This document shows, in pieces, positions 6,934-15,178 of a DNA stretch of 54,742 nt; positions within the stretch are counted from its first letter, which is position 1, and each line of letters begins with the position of its first letter. A program made the position numbers and the translations under genes. The DNA is from Lactiplantibacillus herbarum (GTDB taxonomy: Bacteria; Bacillota; Bacilli; Lactobacillales; Lactobacillaceae). The DNA is taken from NCBI RefSeq assembly GCF_001039045.1, contig NZ_LFEE01000042.1, forward strand, positions 89,433 to 144,174. The letters run 5' to 3'. Under the pieces are notes generated by a model. It was not told where the DNA came from. It searched no databases and saw only the letters and a list, made by a program, of their open reading frames with translations.

Positions 6934-7377
6934 ATGAAAATTGACCAGATAGCAAAGTATCAATTTCTTAATGCTGGTCTGTATTTACAGGAAACTACCA
7001 AAATTAGACCGGATAGATTGGTCATTGTGTTACATGCAATCAGCAGTGAGCGGGTTAGATTCTGGATTCAATTTAGTGGACACATCCTTGGCAGTCGCTC
7101 GGACTATCTCTATGTTAGAGAAAAAGACTTTGAGTATATTGAGGATAATGCAGGGCAGGATTTTCTCTATGAAACGATGATTGCCGAATGTAAAGAGTCT
7201 GCATATCTGCGAGAGGTTACTCAAAATGTGCAAGATGGTAAGCAGTATCACCATTTTATTGTCTGGACGGATGAAGACCGCTATTCAGAGGTTGTCACGA
7301 CTAATCAGCCGACCATATTTATAATTAAAGTGAACCCCAAAAAGCATTATGTCAGCTATCATTGGAGGCGGATTTAG
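6934..7377 (+). CDS. Hypothetical protein in the immunity cluster
   Basis: A 147-aa protein that I do not recognise, with no signal peptide or membrane span. It is richer in basic and aromatic residues than its neighbours, for example FWIQFSG near residue 46, a DYLYVREKDFEYIED segment around residues 57-71 and a C-terminus ending SYHWRRI. A strong AGGAGGAG site precedes ATG 6934. Its TAG stop shares one base with the GTG start of the next gene (7377), so the two are translationally coupled and may act together. An immunity role is inferred from position only. Confidence 0.6.
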   Translation: MKIDQIAKYQFLNAGLYLQETTKIRPDRLVIVLHAISSERVRFWIQFSGHILGSRSDYLYVREKDFEYIEDNAGQDFLYETMIAECKESAYLREVTQNVQDGKQYHHFIVWTDEDRYSEVVTTNQPTIFIIKVNPKKHYVSYHWRRI

Positions 7378-7841
7378 TGGAGCGATGGAAAATACTGTAT
7401 CGACAACCGGATGGTGCTTCAGAGTACGGCAACATTGAATATGTTACTAACAATGGCTTTTGTCAGGTACAGCTCAAAGCGCTTGGAACGGTTGAACGGC
7501 TACCGTTGATGTTCAAATTTAAAGATCCAATCTATGCTGTACATGAGCATGACGATATTTTTCAGGAACATCAAAATAGTAAAGAAGCCTTAATATCACA
7601 GTTAGAGAATGATTCAGATACGATCCTTTTTGAAATTCGTAATTCTGAACTAAAGCATTGGTTGACGCAACATAAATTTGAAAACGAGGATACAGAACTG
7701 AAAGGCGTCCATCATTATGTCATTCGGACTAGAACGGGGAGTGTTGACGTACTCTGTGGTGGTATCAAAAAAGAGAAGGATAGCCGTGCCCAACATGATA
7801 AGCGCGTTAAACATGCTGTTCATATAACCTTGTATGGCTAG
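7377..7841 (+). CDS. Hypothetical protein, coupled to the preceding gene
   Basis: A 154-aa protein that I do not recognise. The start is placed at GTG 7377, nine bases after GGAGGC (7363-7368), giving VERWKILYRQPDG at the N-terminus; a TTG at 7362 would overlap the ribosome site. The first half is rich in short strands (NIEYVTNNGFCQVQLKALG). The second half carries a helix (ELKHWLTQHKFENED) and a HHYVIRTRTGSVDVLCGGIK strand pair, then a basic tail. The one-base overlap with the upstream stop indicates co-translation. Function is unknown. Confidence 0.6.
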   Translation: MERWKILYRQPDGASEYGNIEYVTNNGFCQVQLKALGTVERLPLMFKFKDPIYAVHEHDDIFQEHQNSKEALISQLENDSDTILFEIRNSELKHWLTQHKFENEDTELKGVHHYVIRTRTGSVDVLCGGIKKEKDSRAQHDKRVKHAVHITLYG

Positions 7842-7894
7842 CAATTTAATGTGCAGTTATGATCTGAAAGCCTAATTAAACGAGGGGTGTTACT

Positions 7895-8320
7895 TTGAAC
7901 GATAACTTGATTTTTAGCCGTAACTGGGAAGATACGTCCATGGTGGAACTTAAAGTGGAAGCGCAGAATGAGTATGTCCATGTTTGGCAAACTTGTTACA
8001 CTCAGAACGAGTTTTTGGCTGAACAGGCCAGCAGAATAAAGCACTTTATGAGTGAAGCAATTCTGAGTTTGATGATTGTCTTTGGCCAGCTTGAGGGCAA
8101 CGCAACGCCATCTTTTTCAATGAAGGTGATCAAAGTGGATCAGTCAGGTCACCTGCAAGTGGAACTAAATATGGAAAATGAAGATGATGATCAGCGCCGG
8201 CATCGTTGTCAGCTGTACGTTGCTACTGAAGTGGGGCAGGTGCTAGATTTCTGTCAGCACTTGTTAGCGTTTAGCGAGCATCAGACTGATAGGGTTGAAT
8301 TGAATAAAAATAATTTTTAG
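7895..8320 (+). CDS. Hypothetical protein in the immunity cluster
   Basis: A 141-aa protein with a TTG start at 7895 and GAGGGGTG a few bases upstream. Layout: N-terminal strands (SRNWEDTSMVELKVEA), a central helix (residues about 44-66, RIKHFMSEAILSLMIVFGQL), strands (FSMKVIKVDQSGHLQVELN), and a C-terminal helix (VGQVLDFCQHLLAFSEHQ). I do not recognise the family. The small size and alpha/beta character fit an immunity protein, but that is inferred from location. No paralog is seen elsewhere in the window. Confidence 0.6.
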   Translation: MNDNLIFSRNWEDTSMVELKVEAQNEYVHVWQTCYTQNEFLAEQASRIKHFMSEAILSLMIVFGQLEGNATPSFSMKVIKVDQSGHLQVELNMENEDDDQRRHRCQLYVATEVGQVLDFCQHLLAFSEHQTDRVELNKNNF

Positions 8321-8368
8321 GTGTAATGAAAGCTAGCGTAACTCATATAGAGTGAGGGGGGATTACAG

Positions 8369-9403
8369 ATGGGAATCATGAAGGATGAGTTGTCAGAGAT
8401 TTATAGGAACTCGCAGGGAAAAAGCTTGAACACTATGTTTAATGAATTCGTCCATTATGTGAATGCCCATCATCATATCTTTTTGAGGTACGCTACCGAG
8501 GAATACCTGGCAGTGATTGAGCGAGCGCAAGCAAAAGATTATATTCTAGGGACAGCGGATATTGATTTCGAGCGTGGATTCACCTATGAACGCAATGAAT
8601 TGGAAAAAAGCCCGTTTGCAAAAACAATTTGCAGGCAAGTTAACTCAATCATTTTTGATATGGGTATTTATCGACTATCGGAGTCATGTCCCGCTTGCGA
8701 TTATAATCTTCTACTAGGATCATCAGTAGACCACAAACGGCTAATGAAGTGCTGTGAAGAGTGTGCGGTTGTATACGCTGTACCGGGTAATGAAGCCATT
8801 CGGTATCAAGATAAGGAAGAGATTGTTCCGGCTAACAGATGGCAGGTAGCGGCATACTTGAATCAGGGTATAACCCTAACCCCATATGCAAGATTAGGTA
8901 TAAATCAAGAAGACAAAATGGCGTTACATGATTTACAGGCTAACCATGTTAATTATAATTGGCAAACTATCTATGTTGGTGTGAAAGAAGCGCTTTTTAC
9001 GTCTAAGTCCCTTACTGATTATGCAGTAGAGCTAATGGAAGCTGGATCAGATGACGACTGGATTATCGAGTTAGCTTGGGGTGTAGTCCCTGATGAATTA
9101 CAGGCGAACCTGCAGCAACTAAAGGATTGCTACTTTCCAAACTTACAAGATAACGATGCAGAATATCAATTGGAACTGCGTAAGCTTAGATTTGTTGCAT
9201 TATCACAGTTGAATAGCCGTGTCAGGGATGTTGATGAGTTACTGCTACAGATTGCGTATTTTTATGATAATCATGGCTATCCTACAGACATGGTAGATTT
9301 CATTTATTACATGCCATCATCAGAGCCACCGATGACAAAACGGGGACTTTTGGCACGGTTCCGACACTTTTTAGCGCTTGAAAAACGTAAGCTTAATTTG
9401 TAA
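8369..9403 (+). CDS. Zinc-ribbon module fused to a DUF2247-like immunity domain
   Basis: A 344-aa two-part protein. The N-terminal half (about 8-165) has a Cys pair C107-x2-C110 and a second Cys group C128/C129-C132, which suggests a zinc ribbon. The same half recurs inside the 626-aa mosaic (residues 360-520): compare YRLSESCPACDYNLLLG with YVLEEDCPICRKSKLRLA. The C-terminal half (about 185-344) resembles DUF2247: YNWQTIYVGVKEALFTSKSL, a helical middle, and the end pattern GYPTDMVDFIYYMP. DUF2247 proteins occur in polymorphic toxin neighbourhoods. Start ATG 8369 follows GAGGGGGG. The DUF2247 call is from recalled pattern. Confidence 0.65.
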   Translation: MGIMKDELSEIYRNSQGKSLNTMFNEFVHYVNAHHHIFLRYATEEYLAVIERAQAKDYILGTADIDFERGFTYERNELEKSPFAKTICRQVNSIIFDMGIYRLSESCPACDYNLLLGSSVDHKRLMKCCEECAVVYAVPGNEAIRYQDKEEIVPANRWQVAAYLNQGITLTPYARLGINQEDKMALHDLQANHVNYNWQTIYVGVKEALFTSKSLTDYAVELMEAGSDDDWIIELAWGVVPDELQANLQQLKDCYFPNLQDNDAEYQLELRKLRFVALSQLNSRVRDVDELLLQIAYFYDNHGYPTDMVDFIYYMPSSEPPMTKRGLLARFRHFLALEKRKLNL

Positions 9404-9448
9404 GTGGAATTGTAACGATAATTTATAGAAAGTTACGAGTGCACACCG

Positions 9449-10102
9449 ATGTTAGCAGTTAAAGTAGCTGGAGAATATTTCGATAAGCAAGCTAAAATTA
9501 CGTATAATGGGCAAGTCATTCATGATGGCTATATTGAAGACCTGGTGACTTCGTTAGATGGGGAACTTGAATTAGAGTTTAACTATGGAGCACAGCAGGT
9601 TAGCTCGGTAATCGTCAAGCAGTTTACAAATAAAATTATTTTTATCCCAACTGAATTCGAAGCGTTCGATGCCGATTATCAGTATGTGCCGGTATGTCTT
9701 ACAATTGGAGAATTTGGCAAGCTATGGCAAATAATGGGATATGGAGAAAGTCTTGAAGATAGTTTGAAGTTTGTTTCACCATTGACTAATAAGGATCTTG
9801 AACTGGTCTGGGTAGCCAATAGCGGTGTTAAAGGAAGATTCATGAGCAGCGTTGAAGAAGCAAAAAAACAGCTTAATGCGGACTGCTATTATGTAGATGA
9901 TGAAGTGGTCGACACCGGTGTACTTTTTCAAGATAATCAGCTATTAGCGTCGTCCAAAATTGTCATTGTGGATCAGAAGACAGTACATACGATTACAATC
10001 TATCGTAAGCCATGGGAGGAGTGGCCTGCCTTGTTGCAGGATCAGACAGGGCACTTGTTTTTAAACACGATGATGCCTTGTACGTTAAAATTAGCTATGT
10101 GA
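9449..10102 (+). CDS. Hypothetical protein in the immunity cluster
   Basis: A 217-aa protein that I do not recognise, with no membrane span. It is predicted mostly beta in the first 110 residues (VIVKQFTNKIIFIP, YVPVCLTIGEFGKLWQI) and mixed afterwards (SSVEEAKKQLNADCYYVDDE, VIVDQKTVHTITIYRKPW). The ribosome site before ATG 9449 is poor, so translation may depend on the upstream gene 45 bases away. No repeated module is shared with the mosaic proteins. An immunity role would be a guess from position. Confidence 0.55.
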   Translation: MLAVKVAGEYFDKQAKITYNGQVIHDGYIEDLVTSLDGELELEFNYGAQQVSSVIVKQFTNKIIFIPTEFEAFDADYQYVPVCLTIGEFGKLWQIMGYGESLEDSLKFVSPLTNKDLELVWVANSGVKGRFMSSVEEAKKQLNADCYYVDDEVVDTGVLFQDNQLLASSKIVIVDQKTVHTITIYRKPWEEWPALLQDQTGHLFLNTMMPCTLKLAM

Positions 10103-10140
10103 TTAGGGTTAAGCAGATAAAGTGACGCCAAAGGAGAAAA

Positions 10141-10668
10141 ATGAAGGTCAAATATGAACCACTTGAAGATGAATTGGTATTGGATTACTATGTGCCAATT
10201 TCAATAGATTTTCCAGAAAATATACATCCACGGAATTCAATGCTCCATTATTATCGGTTTATCAATAAATGTGAGTCTCATATCGAGTTGGGTATTGATG
10301 TCGATAGTCAAAAAATTATCAGTATTGTGATTATTTCCATAAATGACATTAAAATGAGGATGTTTGAGTTTGATGGCAACGTTAATATTGTTAATCCTAA
10401 TTTTAACTTAGAGGTCTTTAATAACAATCAGATAGTGGCTACTAATGAAAGTGATTTTGAAATGTGTCTCGGTGCGGGAGAACTATTCTTTCTTTTAAAG
10501 GATAGACAGGTTGCTACGATTATCCATCTTTCCAAACATGTTCAGCTTTTGTTAGATCATGATGATGATATTGTGGGATTACGGTTTATCAATTTTAATA
10601 ATGAAGAGTGGCGTACCTTCATAAGTCATTTAAAAGAGGCGGGATGGCTTCAAGAGAAAGGTGGATAA
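10141..10668 (+). CDS. Hypothetical protein in the immunity cluster
   Basis: A 175-aa acidic, AT-rich gene that I do not recognise. The protein alternates strands (VLDYYVPISIDF, IELGIDV, IISIVIISINDIKMRMFEFD) and ends in a helix (EEWRTFISHLKEAGWLQEKGG). AAAGGAGAAAA precedes ATG 10141. The gene ends three bases before the TTG start of the 626-aa mosaic, so the two are probably co-transcribed and coupled. Possible role: immunity protein, by context only. Confidence 0.55.
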   Translation: MKVKYEPLEDELVLDYYVPISIDFPENIHPRNSMLHYYRFINKCESHIELGIDVDSQKIISIVIISINDIKMRMFEFDGNVNIVNPNFNLEVFNNNQIVATNESDFEMCLGAGELFFLLKDRQVATIIHLSKHVQLLLDHDDDIVGLRFINFNNEEWRTFISHLKEAGWLQEKGG

Positions 10669-10671
10669 GCA

Positions 10672-12552
10672 TTGTTAAATAATATAGGTGTTAATGTAGT
10701 AGCAGCGGTGCTTACGGTCGGTGTTGGTTATTGGACGTATAGTGTAAAGAAAAATAATTATTATAATATGATTATTCCGATAGCGTATGTAGCCATGTTC
10801 TTTGTAGCAATGGAGGAAGCTTCTGGTATAAGCGTAAGGATCACACTAGTCGTTGCGTCTTTGATGATTGGGGTACTCAGTTATCTGTTGATTCAAGAGG
10901 AACAACCGAAAGTGCTGCAGTTAGAATGGCTAAAACTTGGCGATCACCAACGAGGTTACCGGCATATTGTTGCGAATCACGGTGCGGCATTTGCGGCAGA
11001 TGGTATTTCAAAGACCGAGATTGATGGCCTAGTTAAACGGGCTTTCAACAGTTGGTGGAATATTGGTGACGGTGGTGATGGGAAGGGTAGTCGGTCTCAT
11101 TTACGGCTTTCAGCTATTTATAAGTTTCGTCGGCACCGGATTGTGATTATTTCGTCTGTCGGGCACGGTATCATTACCGTTTATCCGGGTGAGCATAAAA
11201 ACTGGCAGGGTAATCTGCAGGAAGTTCGTTTGATGTTAGATTATGGATGTTATCCAGTATGGCTGTACGATGAAAAAGGGCGACTGATCGTTAATGATTT
11301 GCCTAAGCAGTTAAGGCATAATCGCCGATTGGACGCAAAATTGTTGGCACTGCAAGAGCAGTATGATAATTTGTTCATTGATACCACGGATGAATTTAAA
11401 TATAAAGGTTTTAAAGATCAGCGTGAAGAGCGTGAGTTTTTGCATGATTTTAGTAATATTCAGAGAGTGCTAGGGGTCAAGACCAAGGGTAAGTATGTTA
11501 TTACGAATAAGATCAATGAAAAAGAGGTTGTTGAGCCAGCGAAGGCAAGGACAATTGTGAATGTTAAAAAAGCAGTTGTTAAGCCCAATAAAGCTGTAAA
11601 TAGGGCTGCTAAACCAGTCGTAAGTTCAAAAAATCCTGTGACGAGAGTCAATCAAAACGGTCAAAATACTAGTGTTACGCTGGATACTGAGAAAACTGTA
11701 ACGCCTATCAATAAACCGTTATTGAAGAAAATGCCGGTTTCTACTGTGGAAACGATGAATGAGGAGCTGGTTGTCCTCTATGATAGTTTCCGCATTGAGC
11801 ATCTGGATACCTTCTTCGATAAGTTGGTTGCGTACATGGTACGTTATGAGGAAGAACTTTCGCCATTATATGATGTTAGTTTTCTTGAAGCTAAAGACTG
11901 CATTCTCGGTCATACGGATGAAGACCTCACAAAGCTGATTGCAAAAGATCGAAATTTAGTGGCACGTTGGACGATTCATAATACTACGATTCGGACACAT
12001 GTTCTCCGGCTAATTAATGATATCGGGCTATACGTGTTGGAAGAAGACTGTCCCATTTGTCGAAAGAGTAAGTTACGATTAGCGACTACAACAGATCGGC
12101 AACGAGTGATTAAATATTGCCTTGAATGTAATTCGCAATTCTATGACGATCAATTTTTCAATGGCGACGGGGAATCCTTGCCAGCAAGTCGTGATCAGGT
12201 AATGACTTATTTGCAACATGCGGAGCAGTTGAAGCAGGAAAAACAGGTTGAAGAAGCTGCATTACCAAAACGTAAGATCAGAATGTTCATGAGCTACGGT
12301 AGCTCCTGTTTATGGGTTTATGATAAAGATAACAAGTTAGCGGTCAATGGCCTACCAGCTGAATTGAAGACAGATTCAGAATTACGTCAACGGATTAAAA
12401 AATTGGAGCAGTGGCATGCTAACCTGTTTTCAGATGGAAAGTATGACGGATTTGAAGATAAGCAGGATGAGCAAGCCTTTAATACTGAATTCAATGCGGT
12501 CTATGAAGAAATCGCTGAAAAGTTGAAGGGTAAGTATCGCGTGCTTGCGTAA
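10672..12552 (+). CDS. Membrane-anchored five-module mosaic protein
   Basis: A 626-aa protein assembled from modules seen elsewhere in this locus. (1) Residues 1-75: three membrane spans related to the 88-aa protein at 4615. (2) About 94-175: the BECR-nuclease-like module, with H98-x4-H103, AFAADGIS, a later RRHRIVII strand and GHGIITVYPG. (3) About 185-280: the domain shared with the 465-aa protein (RLMLDYGCYPVWLYD, NLFIDT, YVITNK). (4) A Lys/Val/Asn-rich linker, about 285-355. (5) About 360-520: the zinc-ribbon module (C460, C463, C483, C486) shared with the gene at 8369. (6) About 535-626: a second copy of module 3 (MFMSYGSSCLWVYD, ANLFSD). The TTG start follows AAAGGTGG. The function is unknown; it may be a multivalent immunity or decoy protein. 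Confidence 0.7.
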   Translation: MLNNIGVNVVAAVLTVGVGYWTYSVKKNNYYNMIIPIAYVAMFFVAMEEASGISVRITLVVASLMIGVLSYLLIQEEQPKVLQLEWLKLGDHQRGYRHIVANHGAAFAADGISKTEIDGLVKRAFNSWWNIGDGGDGKGSRSHLRLSAIYKFRRHRIVIISSVGHGIITVYPGEHKNWQGNLQEVRLMLDYGCYPVWLYDEKGRLIVNDLPKQLRHNRRLDAKLLALQEQYDNLFIDTTDEFKYKGFKDQREEREFLHDFSNIQRVLGVKTKGKYVITNKINEKEVVEPAKARTIVNVKKAVVKPNKAVNRAAKPVVSSKNPVTRVNQNGQNTSVTLDTEKTVTPINKPLLKKMPVSTVETMNEELVVLYDSFRIEHLDTFFDKLVAYMVRYEEELSPLYDVSFLEAKDCILGHTDEDLTKLIAKDRNLVARWTIHNTTIRTHVLRLINDIGLYVLEEDCPICRKSKLRLATTTDRQRVIKYCLECNSQFYDDQFFNGDGESLPASRDQVMTYLQHAEQLKQEKQVEEAALPKRKIRMFMSYGSSCLWVYDKDNKLAVNGLPAELKTDSELRQRIKKLEQWHANLFSDGKYDGFEDKQDEQAFNTEFNAVYEEIAEKLKGKYRVLA

Positions 12553-12714
12553 TAATGAGGGGTTAACGGGATGAAAGGGTATTAAGCGAGAAACTTTGTT
12601 GAAGCCCAATAAAAGTTTCTTTATGGATCGAAGCATCTATGATTATCCAGATGCCTATCATTAGTGTTGTTGTCGATATTGTCTATAGCTAAGTGATAAA
12701 AGTATTTTCAAAAC
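12553..12714 (+). other. Spacer with a probable gene remnant
   Basis: Between the mosaic gene and the terminator no complete gene is visible. One frame reads KRETLLKPNKSFFMDRSIYD and ends a few codons later at TAG 12663-12665. It lacks a start and ribosome site and may be the tail of a lost gene. Confidence 0.3.
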
Positions 12715-12760
12715 AAACGCACACTGCCAGTCATATTTCTGAACTGGCAGTGTGCGTTTT
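12715..12760. terminator. Bidirectional terminator closing the immunity region
   Basis: A 17-bp perfect inverted repeat, AAACGCACACTGCCAGT (12715-12731) and its complement (12743-12759), with an 11-nt loop and T-runs at both ends. It separates the + strand immunity cluster from the convergent - strand dehydrogenase gene. Confidence 0.9.
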
Positions 12761-12774
12761 ATATAATCGTATTT

Positions 12775-13560
12775 TTATCCTTGTCCATCCTTAAAAGCCG
12801 GATACAAGGTCATCCCACCATCAACAAACAGGGTGATCCCAGTGACGTAGCTCGATTCGGCCGATGCGAGCCACGCCGCACCAGCTGCAACTTCGGCGGG
12901 TGTACCGATCCGATTCATGGGAATCATTGATACGGTCTTATCGTACTGCGCTTTGTCTGAAAACTTAGCTGCGTTGATTGGTGTGTTGATGGCGCCTGGG
13001 CCAATTGCGTTCACTCGAATATTATCCTTGGCATATTCCATGGCGATCGTCTGGGTAAAGAGCTTGACGCTCCCCTTAGCAGCTGCATAACTGGCAAAAG
13101 TCGGCCATGGAATCTTCTCGTGAACAGAAGACAGGTTGATGATATTTCCAGGCTTCCCCTGAGCTTTAAAATAGGCTAGGGCAATTCGTGATCCCAAGAA
13201 TACGCCGGTCTGATCAACGGCCGTCACTTTATTCCAGTCGGCCAGGCTCAGTTCATGCGTAGGTGATTTGATTTCCATGCCAGCATTGTTGACCCAGACG
13301 TCTAAGCCACCAAAGTTGTCCACAGCGGTGGTTAGTAACTTTTGAGCTCCAGCTTCAGTACTGATGTCAGCTTGTACAGCGATGGCTTGACCGCCGTTAT
13401 CAGTGACGGCTTTAACCGCGTTAGCGGCACCTTCTGGATCACTGTGATAATTGATGATGACGTGCATCCCTTCGCGACCAAAACGTTCAGCGATAGCGTG
13501 GCCGATACCTTTAGAGCCACCAGTGACGACGGCTACTTTACCTTTTAAATCCGTATACAT
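12775..13560 (-). CDS. Short-chain dehydrogenase, glucose 1-dehydrogenase-like
   Basis: A 261-aa NAD(P)-dependent SDR enzyme. TGGSKGIG (residues 13-20) is the dinucleotide-binding motif, NNAG lies near residue 91, and the catalytic set is S145, Y158 and K162 (YAAAK). The sequence closely resembles bacterial glucose 1-dehydrogenases, which oxidise beta-D-glucose to gluconolactone. The start is ATG at 13560 with AAGGAGA upstream; the longer frame lacks a ribosome site. It follows a GlcU-type sugar uptake gene with 16 bases between them, the classic glcU-gdh pairing, which supports a glucose role. Substrate is not proven by sequence. Confidence 0.8.
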   Translation of the reverse strand: MYTDLKGKVAVVTGGSKGIGHAIAERFGREGMHVIINYHSDPEGAANAVKAVTDNGGQAIAVQADISTEAGAQKLLTTAVDNFGGLDVWVNNAGMEIKSPTHELSLADWNKVTAVDQTGVFLGSRIALAYFKAQGKPGNIINLSSVHEKIPWPTFASYAAAKGSVKLFTQTIAMEYAKDNIRVNAIGPGAINTPINAAKFSDKAQYDKTVSMIPMNRIGTPAEVAAGAAWLASAESSYVTGITLFVDGGMTLYPAFKDGQG

Positions 13561-13576
13561 AGATGAAAATCTCCTT

Positions 13577-14434
13577 TCAAAAAATAGTGGTAATAATTGC
13601 ACCGAAAACAATCAAGCATAGCCCGGATAATGTTGTAATTACTTCGAGTCGGGCTTTGTGTTCGCCTAATAATGCGATTCCGCCTAACGTTGAAATGACG
13701 ACTGAAAGCTGCGAAATGATGAATGCGGTATTTACCCCGTGTAATCTAACTGACAAAATATAGGTTATGGCGGCTACGGAAAAGATTAGGCCACCGATGA
13801 CGTTAGCCCAACTCGCTTTTTCTGCTAGAATTTTCGGTTGACGTGTAATTAGCGTATAGATCAAGACGGTAAGCAACATCCCGATTGATTCGGGCAAAAA
13901 GATGTTCAATCCAGATGAAGATAAGGCCCGTGGAATGGTATTGTAAATCAGGTAGCCAAAAGTGGTTAGAACCAGCATTATAATCGTTTGGCGCTGGCCC
14001 TGTTGCTTGTTTTTCGCGTTAGTACTGCGAACAGCGGTCAGGATAACACCAATTATTAGGATTAAGATACCCAACGCGCCGATGATTTTAGCAGTAGGTG
14101 TGGGCCATTCGCCAAATAGGATGACCCCAATTAAGGCCGTGCCGGCTAATTGTAAGCCGGTTGAAATGGGCATTGTTTTTGAGACGCCGATCTTCTGGTA
14201 ACCCTGATATTGCCCCAGTTGACCAATAATCCAAAAACCGCCAGCTAACGCGGCCAGCAGTGCCGTTTGCAAGTTTAACTGTGGTCGTTGAAATAGTAGT
14301 AGAATCAGACTAGCAAGAGCAGTCCCAACAGCGGTGCCAAAAATCTGGTTGAGTGGCTGGCCGCCAAGTTTAGTGACGGCAAGCGGCAACAGGCCCCAAG
14401 CCAAAGCTGGTAATAATAATATGACAATGGACAC
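13577..14434 (-). CDS. glcU: GRP-family glucose uptake protein
   Basis: A 285-aa integral membrane protein of about ten short hydrophobic spans (VILLLPALAWGLLPL, then repeated pairs ending LIVFGAIITTIF). The GRP/DMT-like two-repeat layout, the N-terminal WG-LP motif and a GVNTAFIISQ segment near residue 230 match GlcU-type glucose uptake proteins. The GTG start at 14434 follows AAGGAGC. It is the first gene of a two-gene unit with the downstream dehydrogenase. Sugar specificity is inferred from that pairing; ribose transport (RbsU) is the other common annotation for this family. Confidence 0.8.
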   Translation of the reverse strand: MSIVILLLPALAWGLLPLAVTKLGGQPLNQIFGTAVGTALASLILLLFQRPQLNLQTALLAALAGGFWIIGQLGQYQGYQKIGVSKTMPISTGLQLAGTALIGVILFGEWPTPTAKIIGALGILILIIGVILTAVRSTNAKNKQQGQRQTIIMLVLTTFGYLIYNTIPRALSSSGLNIFLPESIGMLLTVLIYTLITRQPKILAEKASWANVIGGLIFSVAAITYILSVRLHGVNTAFIISQLSVVISTLGGIALLGEHKARLEVITTLSGLCLIVFGAIITTIF

Positions 14435-14682
14435 GTTTATCAGCTCCTTACTGACTCGAAGGATAGTGTAACGCTACTTCCATGCTTGAGGCCAAGCTTT
14501 CCATATGGTTAAGATAGTGACCTAATTGAGATGAGAATAATTGTGGATATAGGGCTGATAGTGGCGAATTAGTGAGGGTAAAATCATTTTGATAACTTGA
14601 CTATTAGTAATGGCGCTTTCTAAAAATATTGATGAGAATCAATCAGTTACATTTGAGTGAAAAACGATAGGAGGCACTTGGA

Positions 14683-15123
14683 ATGCTGCACTACTTTACG
14701 ATACTTAAACATGAAGAAGAACCATTTGATTTACAGGAATTTACTAATTTTGCTGAATTTCACCAAACACACCGTCATATCACGATGGACGATGAGCTAA
14801 TTCAGAGGATGTCAAATTCGTTTAACTGGTTAAAGTCAGAATGGCCAACGGAAAAGCAGCATCCTGGTTTAGCGTACTACGGGGATTCAGTGGTGCGAGG
14901 AGCCGACGTCGTGCAACTTCGGAAAATTATGATTGCTTGGCAGCGGATTTTTGAGTTAGCACCAACCAAGGTTCGCGGCAGTAGTTACTACGATTGGAAG
15001 AAGCAGCGAGTCGAATACGAAATACGTGATCAAAAGGATATCTTGGTGCAATATGCGGCGGCAATCGAACTATTAACCACTGCTTGTGACGAGCACCGGA
15101 CGATTGTTTACGAGGGTATTTAA
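14683..15123 (+). CDS. Hypothetical protein, paralog pair copy 1
   Basis: A 146-aa protein of unknown function. It is a paralog of the next gene: both begin M(L/Q)HYxFT, have an aromatic middle (FNWLKSEW / LFWIDAYW) and share LxKI(M/V)xAxQxxFELAP followed by a helical end. It is largely helical by inspection, acidic, and has no membrane span or signal. AGGAGG precedes ATG 14683. The 248-base gap upstream, against the divergent glcU gene, should contain promoters for both; I see no clear boxes. Confidence 0.65.
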   Translation: MLHYFTILKHEEEPFDLQEFTNFAEFHQTHRHITMDDELIQRMSNSFNWLKSEWPTEKQHPGLAYYGDSVVRGADVVQLRKIMIAWQRIFELAPTKVRGSSYYDWKKQRVEYEIRDQKDILVQYAAAIELLTTACDEHRTIVYEGI

Positions 15124-15178
15124 CGGGTATGCGGCAGTGAGATAATCGACTGACTAAGAATTGAGGAGGAACAGCGAT

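Noticed and set aside
1-12552. Prophage or integrative element
   Set aside because: No integrase, terminase, capsid, recombinase or att-like direct repeats are visible; the genes are immunity-type throughout.
13342-13763. Small + strand frames over the SDR and glcU genes
   Set aside because: They are antisense shadows of two well-supported - strand genes and lack family likeness.
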